DNA from: Ariolimax columbianus
Taxonomy: Eukaryota > Mollusca > Gastropoda > Stylommatophora > Arionidae
Assembly (NCBI GenBank): GCA_036924085.1
Contig: JAVGWX010000013.1
Location: 44,228,675 to 44,292,674 of the forward strand
Length of the DNA stretch: 64,000 bases
Direction: 5' to 3'
Shown: positions 31,976-42,206 of the stretch, in pieces
Layout of the letters: every line of letters starts with the position of its first letter
How positions within the stretch are numbered: the first letter of the stretch is position 1
Program-made: the position numbers and the translations under genes
The notes under the pieces: model-generated
The model's database searches: none
Seen by the model: only the letters and a program-made list of their open reading frames with translations
Told to the model about the DNA's origin: nothing

Positions 31976-32110
31976 TGTATGCCTTTTGGATGGCTGGCGT
32001 AGTGGTACAACTCTCCGTTTTTCACGGCAATGTTACGGGAATTAAATCCTGTTATCTGTGCGTTCGAATAGATCCAGCTATAAATTGAAACCAGGCTTAC
32101 AGTTAGAGAA
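31975..32110 (+). mobile_element. Probable tRNA-derived SINE body at the end of the array
   Basis: After GATGGCTGGCGTAGTGGTAC comes CACGGCAATGTTACGGGAAT and TAAATCCTG, a spacing like A box to degraded B box. This looks like the parental element of the minisatellite. Weak because only one copy is seen. Confidence 0.5.
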
Positions 32111-32149
32111 AGAAAAGGCCACCTCACCGCACTGTTAGTCGTATATCTA

Positions 32150-32720
32150 CGTGTGATCAGGGGCCCCGTTCTTATCTGGCAGACGCGGAAAACACTTCGC
32201 TATGGAAGATTAAGGTGCTATGTTGCTATATTTAGATTTGCGGAAACTCGTGACTTCCTTATTTTTGTCTTTAAGCTTGCTTAAAATAACCCTCTGTCTT
32301 TAAGCTTATTTAAAATAAACTCAGATATTTGCTGTTTTGATTGGCTTCAGAACACACAGTAAATTATTTACGAATTTATGCAGCAATTCAAACAACGCAA
32401 GGGAGAATTATTGTGAAATGATTCGTTCAACTCCCTATGTTATTTCTCGGTGCTTCAGACATAAAACTGTGAAAACATGCTATAAATACATGCGATTTAT
32501 AACTATCCTGTCTGGAGAAAAACACTGCAATGAAGTGGTTTATTCCCATTGCCGAGTTCCGGTGGAAGGATTTATAGCGCTGAGAAATAAAGCTCGCATG
32601 TTCCTGCAGTCGCCACGCACGGTGTAGATTAATTTTTTTTTTAAATGTTACTTTCCAAAATTAAACAAAAAAACAATCGAAGTTTTGAACGCATATCCCA
32701 GTGGTTAGGAGACTTACATC
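32150..32720. other. Sequence without recognised features
   Basis: Contains an open plus frame of 96 codons at 32337 with no recognisable domain, and a short duplication of CTTTAAGCTT-TTAAAATAA at about 32268-32320. Confidence 0.4.
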
Positions 32721-32725
32721 CAAAT

Positions 32726-32753
32726 CGCTCTCACCTGTCAGAAATTATTGTAT

Positions 32754-32816
<63 letters not shown>

Positions 32817-32865
32817 ATATATAATTTCTATACAATAATTTCTTAATTTCTGACAGGTAAGAGCG
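32726..32865. repeat. Inverted repeat with (TA)n core, hairpin 1
   Basis: Left arm CGCTCTCACCTGTCAGAAAT and TATTGTATA; right arm TATACAATAATTTC...ATTTCTGACAGGTAAGAGCG. A (TA)n run of more than 50 bp lies between. The arms match with few differences. Confidence 0.88.
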
Positions 32866-32879
32866 AAATATATATATAT

Positions 32880-32903
32880 CAGTCTTAGGACTGATCAATC
32901 ACA

Positions 32904-32975
<72 letters not shown>

Positions 32976-32999
32976 TGTGATTGATCAGTCCTAAGACTG
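32880..32999. repeat. Inverted repeat with (TA)n core, hairpin 2
   Basis: Arms CAGTCTTAGGACTGATCAAT plus CACATGATA (32880-32908) and its exact complement (32971-32999) flank about 62 bp of (TA)n. The sub-motif CAGTCTTAGGACTG is itself palindromic. Confidence 0.92.
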
Positions 33000-33000
33000 G

Positions 33001-33545
33001 TTCTAAGATTGTCTGAGCATGTCTCTCCATTTGTCCCTATCCTCTGGTTGATCAGGTCTAAGATTGTCTGAGCATGTCTCTCCATGTGTCCCTATCCTGT
33101 GGTTGATCAGGTCTAAGATTGTCTGAGCATGTCTCTCCATGTGTCCCTATCCTCTGGTTGATCAGGTCTAAGATTGTCTGAGCATGTCTCTCCATGTGTC
33201 CCTATCCTCTGGTTGATCAGGTCTAAGATTGTCTGAGCATGTCTCTCCATTTGTCCCTATCCTCTGGTTGATCAGGTCTAAGATTGTCTGAGCATGTCTC
33301 TCCATGTGTCCCTATCCTCTTGTTGATCAGGTCTAAGATTGTCTGAGCATGTCTCTCCATTTGTCCCTATCCTCTGGTTGATCAGGTCTAAGATTGTCTG
33401 AGCATGTCTCTCTATGTGTCCCTATCCTCTGGTTGATCAGGTCTAAGATTGTCTGAGCATGTCTCTCCATTTGTCCCTATCCTCTGGTTGATCAGGTCTA
33501 AGATTGTCTGAGCATGTCTCTCCGTTTCCATTTGTCCCTATCCTC
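33001..33545. repeat. 55-60-bp minisatellite of LINE 3'-end origin, about ten copies
   Basis: Unit: GGTTGATCAGGTCTAAGATT, GTCTGAGCATGTCTCTCCAT and (G/T)TGTCCCTATCCTCT. Its complement reads EDRDKWRDMLRQS, the R-D-x-x-K-W-R motif close to the C-terminus of many LINE proteins; compare 3170-3290. Confidence 0.85.
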
Positions 33546-33785
33546 TGCAGCTCTCTTCATTTCAGCATAGGTGTGCACTTTATGTATCTGCCTGAGATGT
33601 AAAGGTGAGTTTTGGTCACACACACACACCCTTCCGCTTTTTCCCTGGGTCTTGATCTCTCTATTACCTTTTGTAGATTATGTTTTGTAGAAGACTTTCA
33701 AGTCGCATGTTGTGTGCCATCCAACTCAATATTCGTTTCTGTCTCATTTTCATAATTTTTATTAGTAAGGACTTTGTCATTTGTT

Positions 33786-34740
33786 CTTTTTAATCTGTCC
33801 TACTCACTCGTTGCTTTCTACAAGAGCACGTTTATAACGCTTCCAAACCTTTTTAATCTGTCCTACTCACTCGTTGCTTTCTACAAGAGCACGTTTATAA
33901 CGCTTCCAAACCTTTTTAATCTGTCCTACTCACTCGTTGCTTTCTACAAGAGCACGTTTATAACGCTTCCAAACCTTTTTAATCTGTCCTACTCACTCGT
34001 TGCTTTCTACAAGAGCACGTTTATAACGCTTCCAAACCTTTTTAATCTGTCCTACTCACTCGTTGCTTTCTACAAGAGCACGTTTATAACGCTTCCAAAC
34101 CTTTTTAATCTGTCCTACTCACTCGTTGCTTTCTACAAGAGCACGTTTATAACGCTTCCAAACCTTTTTAATCTGTCCTACTCACTCGTTGCTTTCTACA
34201 AGAGCACGTTTATAACGCTTCCAAACCTTTTTAATCTGTCCTACTCACTCGTTGCTTTCTACAAGAGCACGTTTATAACGCTTCCAAACCTTTTTAATCT
34301 GTCCTACTCACTCGTTGCTTTCTACAAGAGCACGTTTATAACGCTTCCAAACCTTTTTAATCTGTCCTACTCACTCGTTGCTTTCTACAAGAGCACGTTT
34401 ATAACGCTTCCAAACCTTTTTAATCTGTCCTACTCACTCGTTGCTTTCTACAAGAGCACGTTTATAACGCTTCCAACCCTTTTTAATCTGTCCTACTCAC
34501 TCGTTGCTTTCTACAAGAGCACGTTTATAACGCTTCCAAACCTTTTTAATCTGTCCTACTCACTCGTTGCTTTCTACAAGAGCACGTTTATAACGCTTCC
34601 AACCCTTTTTAATCTGTCCTACTCACTCGTTGCTTTCTACAAGAGCACGTTTATAACGCTTCCAAACCTTTTTAATCTGTCCTACTCACTCGTTGCTTTC
34701 TACAAGAGCACGTTTATAACGCTTCCAAACCTTTTTAATC
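33786..34740. repeat. 63-bp minisatellite, 15 nearly identical copies
   Basis: Unit: TTTTTAATCTGTCCTACTCA, CTCGTTGCTTTCTACAAGAG and CACGTTTATAACGCTTCCAA plus ACC. Copies differ at almost no position except an A/C change in two of them. The complement reads KRYKRALVESNE, a stop, then VGQI, matching GLVEWNE, stop, VGQKE of the LINE at 23600-24105. Because 63 is a multiple of three, the plus strand is open for 341 codons, which is not evidence of a gene. Confidence 0.95.
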
Positions 34741-34894
34741 CTTTTATGCTAGTGTCCATGTTTCACCCCCAAACAGTGCAATTGACCATAAATAAATAGT
34801 GATTATTCTTGTCCTTAGTTCTATTCTGATATTCTTGGAGGTTAGCAATTTCTGTTATTCTCTAAAGGCTGTCAGACGTCAACTTGAATTAGTT

Positions 34895-35100
34895 CCAAAA
34901 AAGCAGCGATCATCATGAGGCTTCCGACACTGCCGTAGAGCGTGTCTAGTGTTGGCACTTGTGATGACCACATGGGCTTTCTCTGGTCCTCGTATGTCGG
35001 GCAATTTTGCAGCAGATTTCTAGGGGTCATTTTCTCTGTACCACAAGTGCATTCGTCAGTAGCATCTATTTTCAGTTTACAGAATATTCAACCCTTGTCA
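34895..35100 (-). mobile_element. LINE C-terminal cysteine-histidine fragment
   Basis: The minus strand reads ECTCGTEKMTPRNLLQNCPT then YEDQRKPMW. The CxC...CP...W pattern matches 28690-28930; it sits inside the older RT relic. Confidence 0.7.
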
Positions 35101-35903
35101 TAATTTATGTCTCATTGCGGGCATCTTTTGTTATGGTTTTCCCTAAATATGTAAACGTCTTGTATTTGTTCAATTAATAATTTCTCCATTGATGATTATA
35201 TTTTATTTGCTTATGTTCCCGGGCTATTAATGTAGTCTTTGTCATCAATGTATTTATTTTCTCATCACGCTCTATGACAGTGCTGCTAATTTTATCAAGC
35301 AGCAACGTTGTAACTTATCCACTGTGGCACCTTTGAAGACATCAACTTTAATTGACTTTGGCTCCCTCTATTACAACTTCGTTCAACTCTCCGATTCAGA
35401 ATATGCGTTAAAGAGACACAGAACCAACCTTGTTTCTCCGTCTTCTTATTGAAACTTGATCTGTTAGTCGTTCTTTGATTGAAATAATCACCTCTTGATT
35501 CTCATACCGGTTCTCAGTTCATCTAATGGTTGGTCTGTCTATATACCTATGTCTTGCAATATCTGACAAAGTTTGTTAGAGTGAATTCGATCAAATACTT
35601 TCTTGTTGTCAATAAACCCGATAAGTAGTATATGTCCTGGATCGATCACTTTGTGCGAGAAACCGCAATTCTTTGATGACATCCAGTGTACATCTGGCCT
35701 TGCGAAATTCAAACTCGTTATCTTTTAGCACCTCCATCTTGTCATCGATTCTCTGCCCTTACTTATCTTTAATAGAATATTAAATGTGTGGTAGTAAAGC
35801 TTATCGGGTATAACTATATATATATATATGCCTACCCTGCACACAACACTATGACTTCCAGGTCATGCGACTTTTATTAATCACCCATATTCATTATTCG
35901 ATA

Positions 35904-36336
35904 CCTGCGTCTTAATTCACCCCAAACAAAAGACATATATGAACATTCCGAACTTGTGGTAGTGACGTCACATAGTAGTCCCCTTTTTAACCTGTTTGGA
36001 ATGGCAAACATTGTTAGAATAGTCCTGCCGTCTTAGCGATGAATTTCTGTAATCTGTCGACGTTGGTCCACGATAAATAGAGTAGCTTCATGTTTCTACA
36101 GCAGAATGGCACTACCCACGCTGTCAGACGATGTAATAACAACCATGTTATCTAACCATTATCGTCACCCTTCGAAAAACTTAATATAACCACCTTTTCA
36201 ACACTTCTATCTGTACTTTTTTTAAAATTTAAAATAAAATTATATCGACTTGTGCTCCCCGTAACCCGAAATGGAATGTCCTGTTACGTTAGGTGGTAAC
36301 CCAGGGAACTCTGTTTGGGGTGAATTAAGACGCAAG
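35904..36336. mobile_element. 433-bp MITE with TA flanks, copy 1
   Basis: Terminal inverted repeats CCTGCGTCTTAATTCACCCC plus AAAC and the complement of GTTTGGGGTGAATTAAGACG plus CAAG. TA dinucleotides lie directly outside both ends (35902-35903 and 36337-36338), consistent with Tc1/mariner-type insertion. Non-coding inside. Copy 2 at 40319-40791 is inverted. Confidence 0.85.
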
Positions 36337-36339
36337 TAC

Positions 36340-37370
36340 CCATTTCTCGCTTCTCCCATTACAACCAAGCGATATAATAACTATCTATACATAATTTTGC
36401 TGATTTTATAAATATTTTCTTTCAATACAGAAGCGAAACGTCTTGAAGCTTTCAAATGTGTAGCAGTCTATTGAACCGCTGTTTTCTTCATGTTGATTAA
36501 TTCGCTGTTTTTTCACTCCGCCACAAGTACGCCCCCCCCCCCCCCCCCCCCAATGCACGAAGTCTATAAATAACCGTTTGCAGTGACAGGTTTCAATGGC
36601 AATCGTTTGAAATTGATTCTGCCTCTGGGGATCACACATTTTTTATGTTTACAGTCGGGTTCCCGTGATGAACTCGATCGTTGTTTGAGGCTAATCTTTA
36701 ATTCCGTTCACCTTTAAGTATTAATGTTGAGGGATTGGGTCAGCGTACCTTCCTTAACTAACTAACCGTTCAGCCCTGCATGCCATGCTTTTATAAGAAT
36801 GAGGTTGCACGACCCCTTGAACGACTCTCTGGTGTCGGATTTTACGACATACTTTGAAAATTACGTTGGTCCTGTCATGTCTAACTCGACTACCACTTGG
36901 GGGTTTATGCTTGGCGAGAGAGTTTTTACGAGAGATTGTGACATCCCCTGCCCGTAAATCTGTTAAAAAAGCACACTCGTTCATATCACGAATCGGGAAT
37001 CAAGCAGAAATAGGAGCAGCGAAGAAGCCCTTCCAGGACGACGATTCATGAGTTTCCGTTGTTTTCCCCTCATTGTCGCAAATAGAAATTGAAGATTGAA
37101 AATAAATGCGTTTAATGTTTTTCCCGCGGATCTGTGATAACCTGTTGCTACGTTAGGGAGCTGTGTGCAGAACATTGCGACATCAGGAAATCTGGCCATC
37201 AGAAGTGTTTCTTCTGCCTAGCTTGTGTTTTTGTTCTGTTAGCTCAGGGTTTCTGAACCGGTGTTTAGTCGAGCATCGGGATTCGCTGAACGATTTTCAT
37301 GGGAGCTGCGAGCCGTTGCAAGGGGTTTAGTGAGAGTTTTTCAAGGAAATCTTCCAGATGTTCAACGAGA
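36340..37370. other. Sequence without recognised genes; poly-C run
   Basis: A run of about 21 C interrupts the sequence near 36530-36551. No repeat family or exon was recognised. The DNA is less AT-rich from 36800 on. Confidence 0.4.
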
Positions 37371-37374
37371 GATC

Positions 37375-37790
37375 ACGCGTTCAAAGAGCGATCTCCAAGG
37401 GTTCAAAGAGCGATCTCCAAGGGTTCAAAGATCGATCTCCAAGGGTTCAAAGAGCGATCTCCAAGGGTTCAAAGATCGATCTCCAAGGTCTCAAAGAGCG
37501 ATCTCCAAGGGTTCAAAGAGCGATCTCCAAGGGTTCAAAGAGCGATCTCCAAGGGTTCAAAGAGCGATCTCCAAGAGTTCAAAGAGCGATCTCCAAGGTT
37601 CAACCAACGAGCGATTTCCAAGAGTTAAAAGAGCAGTCTTAGAGTTCAGCGAGAGATCCTAAAGAGTACAAAGAGCAATATCCAAGAGTTCAAACATCGA
37701 TCCCCAGGGGTAGAACGAGATATCCCTAAAGGTTCAAAGAGAGATCCCCAGAGGTTCAACGAGCGATCTCGAAGGGTTCAACGAGCGATC
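37375..37790. repeat. 22-bp minisatellite, about 18 copies
   Basis: The core GTTCAAAGAGCGATCTCCAA plus GG is almost perfect up to 37590 and then decays (TTCAACGAGCGATTTCC, CAGAGGTTCAACGAGCGATC). All three plus frames stay open across the array for 94-133 codons. Confidence 0.9.
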
Positions 37791-37954
37791 CCCATGTGTT
37801 CCTCGGGAGATCGGGACTTGATCAAATCAAATAATTTAACATAAAACTTAGCCCAGCTTGAGCAGAGCATGCAGATATAATCGTAAACATGCGAGGACAA
37901 GTCAGTAAATATGATCTCAAATGATTGTTTCAAAAGAACAAACTGATATAAGAT

Positions 37955-38480
37955 ACGAAACATTTATTATTACATCTACAATGCTTCCTATTTCTCAACA
38001 TGATTTCCATGAACATTGATGCACACATCTCAGCCTGTTACCTGTGCACTGAGTGGTTCTCATTTTGGTGTTTGTCAGTTGTCTGGATATACCACACTTT
38101 CCAGAAATTTAATCAATCACGCATTATGCTGTCGGCTAAACCACGCGAACGCCCTATTGCAGTTGCTGCACTGCCTCCTATCGTTCCTCGCATGTCAGCG
38201 CGAATCACCCCCCATTCTGTTAAAATTTGAACTGGACGCTCAGGTCGGGTTTCACCATCAATTTGTGTAGAGGTCTTCAGTAGATATATCGACCCAGCTG
38301 TCCGCCGTTTTATGCGACAAAGTTTTCTCACGGTAAACAGGAAGCATTTTCTTATCAATATCCTTTGCATAAAGTCTTTCTGTCCACAGCACCGCGCACC
38401 GGCACACTGTTATTTGATTGCACGCTCTCTAAACACGAACACCATTGTCTTCTCAGTTGCGCACGTCCATGCGACACCTT
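37955..38480 (-). mobile_element. Mariner-type transposase relic with large internal deletion
   Basis: From 38400 down, the minus strand reads REKTLSHKTADSWVDIS and ETRPERPVQILTEWGVIRAD, then RSRGLADSIMRD and LNFWKVW. This is the helix-turn-helix region before the catalytic part of mariner transposases. It then jumps to DVCINVHGNHVEK, which resembles the mariner C-terminus. The whole catalytic core is missing. No terminal repeats were identified. Confidence 0.7.
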
Positions 38481-38682
38481 GTTTCTGCTACCTAGAGTAA
38501 TCATTAAGCTGGATTATGATAATAATACCTTTATAAACTACCTGCTACATCTGTCAGATATCCCATATCAATTTGTGACATACATACTGACAGCTCTAGT
38601 GTTTAGTGAACACAAAAAGGCCATGTAATTGTGATTCTTTTCCTTCCCGTAAATTGAAACAACGCCCATGCTCCAACTAACA

Positions 38683-38735
38683 GATCTGATCACTTTGTTT
38701 TGCCTGGTCACGCGTTAGCCTCCCCTTCCCGTGTG
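38683..38735 (-). mobile_element. R2 head fragment
   Basis: TGCCTGGTCACGCGTTAGCC followed by TCCCCTTCCC is the complement of the R2 head. Short and isolated. Confidence 0.45.
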
Positions 38736-38889
38736 TTAGAAAGGGACGCGTTTCATTATACTCCTCGACCACTGACACTCTATTAGTGCAAGTTACGTGT
38801 TAGTTTTTATATATTTAGAGTTTCAACCCAACTGTCCATTCTTCTGTGCAAGATTTATTAAGAATTCAAGTTTCATCATCACCAGTCCT

Positions 38890-39240
38890 GTAACTTGAAA
38901 GGTCATTGGGGCACCAAGACTGCAGATTGTTGAACCCGCTCGGTTTTGTGCCAGGATGTTTGTTCTAGCTATGGACATTCCCGTCCACTCTCTGATGTTG
39001 TCTTCTCATCTTTTCTTCTGCCTCCCTCTCTTACTCTTTACAAGCTCAGTACACCTTGCTGGACCGTCTCGGTCAACCCAGACCATCTTGAAACATGTCC
39101 ATACCATGTGAGCTTCCGTGCTTTTACAATAGCCAATAGATCGTTATATTGGCCGACCTCTCTCTTAACGGTGTCCCGAACTGCCTTATTCGTGACGGGG
39201 CCTAGATACGAAGTGTTCCCGAATGTAAATGAAGAATAGG
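38890..39240 (-). mobile_element. LINE C-terminal fragment
   Basis: Minus strand: VRDTVKREVGQYNDLLAIVK then ARKLTWYGHVSRWSGLTETV and QQGVLSL, with a REGGRRK stretch after a stop. W-Y-G-H-V-x-R-x-x-G-L is the post-RT motif. Confidence 0.8.
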
Positions 39241-39289
39241 TCCAGCACTGCAATTGGGTTACCCTATGCAGCAGGGAAACTGCTCTACT

Positions 39290-39840
39290 GCAACCAGCAG
39301 TAAAAAGAAATCAGAAAGAGAATAGGTATGACCAAAATGGAATTCAGCAACATGCGACGCATACCTGCATCCAAACAGATAAACCGTAAATTGAAAATGA
39401 GAATTGTCAGGTGTTATGTATACTCGTCACTACTTTATGGCACAGAGACATGGACACTGAAGAGCAAGTTGGAAAATAGTATTGAAGCCTTTGACGTTTG
39501 GGTATAGAAGATTCGGTCGCATTTCTTGGAAAGATAAGAAAACAAATGCGAGGGTTTTGAAAAAAAGTTGGAGGTGAAAAGAGAATTAATGACTGAAATC
39601 AGGGTAGATAGTTAAGAGATGTTGGACATATAACAAGACATACCTTCTTGTTGATGACAATAGTAGAGGGTGTGGTGGAAGGCAGTCGTTCAAGAGGAAG
39701 ACAACGTTTTAAGTGGGTGGATAACATCAGAATATTGACTGGAAAAAGCCTCTCAGATTGCTTCATTACGGCAAGAGATAGAGTACACTGGAGATCCATT
39801 GTAGCCGACCTTCGAATGCGGAGATGCCAATTGAACTGAA
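39290..39840 (+). mobile_element. RTE-like LINE tail, plus strand
   Basis: The plus strand reads KLKMRIVRCYVYSSLLYGTE and TWTLKSKLENSIEAFDVW, then after frame changes IVEGVVEGSRSRGRQRFKWV, DNIRILTGKSLSDCFITARD and RVHWRSIVADLR. Nearly complete post-RT segment with several frameshifts. It lies tail to tail with the minus-strand relic at 38890. Confidence 0.85.
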
Positions 39841-39940
39841 CTAGAACAATATATCTACGTAAATACCTACATTATACATACCAAAATATACCAGCAACTC
39901 GGTATATTGGAACTATGGCTACTATATCATCTTCTTCGTC

Positions 39941-40070
39941 ATCCGTTCTCAAACTCCCGCTATCAAGTCCAGAAAATGGCTTTCCAAGTAGCAGGATGTT
40001 GTCCGGCGATATCTGCACCTTTCGGGCCAACACATCCGAATTCAGCAGGCAGTTGAGTTGGTACTAGGAG
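39941..40070 (-). mobile_element. R1 retroposon, truncated and internally deleted
   Basis: Contains GTTCTCAAACTCCCGCTATC and TAGCAGGATGTTGTCCGG, then skips to GATATCTGCACCTTTCGGG. It ends at CAGGCAGTTGAGTTGGTAC. Confidence 0.7.
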
Positions 40071-40316
40071 AGGCTGCAAGAAATGGAGCTGGTTAACACG
40101 TCTCACAATACGCTTAGATCTAGTTAAAGCGAGGACTCTCCAACCCCCAACCCTCGGTGGCGTGTCTGCTGCTTCACTACCTTCTTTAATCTAAACTCAA
40201 TTGTATCTTATTCGGTTCATCAGCGTGGCCTTATTCTAAAGCACCGTCATTCCATAGTTTTCTTGGTCTTCTTCTTGGCTAGAAGCCCAATTATCTGATG
40301 TTATAAATTATGTCGG
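40071..40316. other. Sequence without recognised features
   Basis: No ORF, repeat or RNA gene recognised between the R1 copy and the MITE. Confidence 0.4.
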
Positions 40317-40318
40317 TA

Positions 40319-40791
40319 CCCGCGTCTTAATTCACCCCAATCAGAGTTCCCTGTGTTTCCATCGTACCTCACGGGACATTTCATTTCGGGTTAAGGGGGG
40401 AACTGGTCGATATAATTTAAATTTTTTTAATAAGTACAGACTTAGATGAAGACAGAAGTGTAGAAAAATATGGTTATATTCAGTTTTGTTAAAGGTTAGG
40501 GTTAGATAACATGGATGTTATTACATCATCTGATAGCACGGATAAGGCCACGCTGCTGTACAAACTGGATGCTACTCTACTTATCCTGGACCAACATTGA
40601 CACATTCTAGAAATCTATTGCTAAAGCGACTGGAATAAGCGGCAGCAGAAGCTGAAATTATGGTCTATTCTCCAAGAATGTTTGACACCCCAAATAGTTA
40701 CAAACAAATGGACTATTCTGTGAAGACACTACCTCAAATTCGGTGCTAGAATTAGATATCCTTTTTGTTTGTGGCGATTTTGAGGCGCAAG
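40319..40791. mobile_element. 473-bp MITE with TA flanks, copy 2
   Basis: Left end CCCGCGTCTTAATTCACCCC, right end GGCGATTTTGAGGCGCAAG, with TA outside each. The interior matches copy 1 (35904-36336) in inverted orientation, for example ACATTTCATTTCGGGTTA and GGACTATTCTGTGAAGACAC. More diverged at the right end. Confidence 0.82.
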
Positions 40792-40799
40792 TACCATTA

Positions 40800-41055
40800 T
40801 ATCTATCTACGGGGACAAAATGAAATCGAGCTTTGTCAACAAAAATGTTTCTTTACCTACAACGTATTCAATCTTGTCTCCATCGAAATTGTCTCCCATA
40901 TTGCTGGCCAACGTATTTTTAAATGCGTCCCAGAGCTCGTTTACTGCAATAGCACGCGTGTGTTCTAACGAATTTCTTCTATGGTCTGAGATCGGTGGCC
41001 TTTCAGTGTGGATTACACATTTGGTAACAAAAAAAGTCTTCAGAGGCCGAATGCG
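40800..41055. other. Sequence without recognised features
   Basis: Two overlapping short open frames (67 codons at 40765 and part of 148 codons at 40820) have no recognisable domain. The longer frame is only kept open by the microsatellite that follows. Confidence 0.4.
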
Positions 41056-41059
41056 GAGA

Positions 41060-41060
<1 letters not shown>

Positions 41061-41153
<93 letters not shown>

Positions 41154-41215
41154 ATATCTATCTATCTATCTATATATCTATATATATATATATATATATC
41201 TTTCTATCTATCTGG
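41061..41215. repeat. (ATCT)n microsatellite with (TA)n end
   Basis: More than 20 perfect ATCT units, then mixed ATAT/ATCT units, ending directly at the head of an R2 copy. Confidence 0.97.
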
Positions 41216-41563
41216 GAAGGAAGACTAACGTCTGACGAAGCAAAATATTCTGATCAGACATGTTAGTTAGGTTCAGGCAAAACATACTGGACAAGACCCT
41301 CGCTTGGGCTTACTCGTAGCCTTTCGTGGAAACGGGCTGTTTTCATGGCAGCCTGGCTAACAAGGTGAGGGACGGACGTGATCCCCATAGTAGTGAGCGA
41401 CACACAGATGAAGCCAAGTATAGCACAGCCGTCTGGGGGACCCCGGTCCACCTACATCAGCACGCTCGGGATGTGAGGAAAGCTACGACAACCCGCCACT
41501 TAACGTCCCTTTTAGGGTGCACAAAATAGTAATCCTACTCATTGTGTGCATTCAACAATAACA

Positions 41564-41565
<2 letters not shown>
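41205..41565 (+). mobile_element. R2 SINE-like copy
   Basis: Full-length R2: GGAAGACTAACGTCTGACGA head, CTGTTTTCATGGCAGCCTGG, and TTGTGTGCATTCAACAATAA end. It is bounded on both sides by ATCT microsatellites. Confidence 0.85.

Positions 41566-41625
<60 letters not shown>
41564..41625. repeat. (ATCT)n microsatellite at R2 3' end
   Basis: About 15 ATCT units immediately after the ACAACAATAACA end of R2, then decaying to CATCCATCTGTTTG. Confidence 0.95.
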
Positions 41626-41734
41626 ACATCCATCCATCTGTTTGTCTGTGCGTCTAACTGTCTGCACATTTAATAGTCTGTCTATTTATATATCCATTGA
41701 TCGGATCTGTCTCCCGGTCTATATTTATTTTCAT

Positions 41735-42190
41735 CATGTAGCATGTCTTTCATAGAACGTCACTCTCATCACAGCCGCTCTATAAGACACGATCTTTGGC
41801 CCGTTCTCACGTCAGTGTCTCAGACAACTTCACAACTTCTTTGGTGTCATCTGTCGATCATCATCTTCTCGGTCTGCCCCTGTCTCGTTTTCCGGATGCC
41901 ATACACTCCAGTAAATCCCTCCCCCCTCCTCACCCCACCCTAGACAATTGTAGCGTTCGATGTGACCAACCTTTCCAACATATTATGCGGTTTACCAGCC
42001 AATTTTGAGCTATTTCTAGCTTCTTTGGGACGTCTGTGTTTATCTGTTTCGTTGTTCGTGGAATTTTGATAACTTTCCTGTATCGTTTTAGTTAGAACGA
42101 ATCATCTTTATCAGTGTTTTGTATGATGGTCCATGTTTCGCAGACGTACGTTGCCACAAGGAAAGATCCATCTCCTCAGTATTGTTGTGT
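41735..42190 (-). mobile_element. RTE-like LINE 3' part
   Basis: Same layout as 20575-21535: CATGTAGCATGTCTTTCATA, then CACGTCAGTGTCTCAGACAA, CTTCTCGGTCTGCCCC and TGTAGCGTTCGATGTGACC. On the minus strand this is the G-x-R-x-G-R-P and Y-F-G-H-I-K region, badly decayed. Confidence 0.65.
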
Positions 42191-42206
42191 TTTTGTTGTT
42201 TATTTA

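Larger units (their letters stand above)
33660..35800 (-). mobile_element. LINE RT relic disrupted by a satellite and another LINE tail
   Basis: From the 35.8-kb side the minus strand reads FEFRKARCTLDVI, then IDNKKVFDRIHSNKLCQILQ (RT motif A), and near 34860 EIANLQEYQNRTKDKNNHY. Its 3' part is occupied by the 63-bp array at 33786-34740. The same family as 23600-24105 and 50090-50890. Confidence 0.75.

Noticed and set aside
33774..34799. Open frame of 341 codons with a repeated LFNLSYSLVAFYKSTFITLP peptide
   Set aside because: The frame is open only because the 63-bp DNA unit is a multiple of three without stops in that frame. Its complement is LINE sequence, so it is not a gene.
37261..37662. 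Arg/Ser-rich ORFs resembling an RS-domain protein
   Set aside because: All three plus frames are open because of the 22-bp array. The RS character comes from the repeat sequence.
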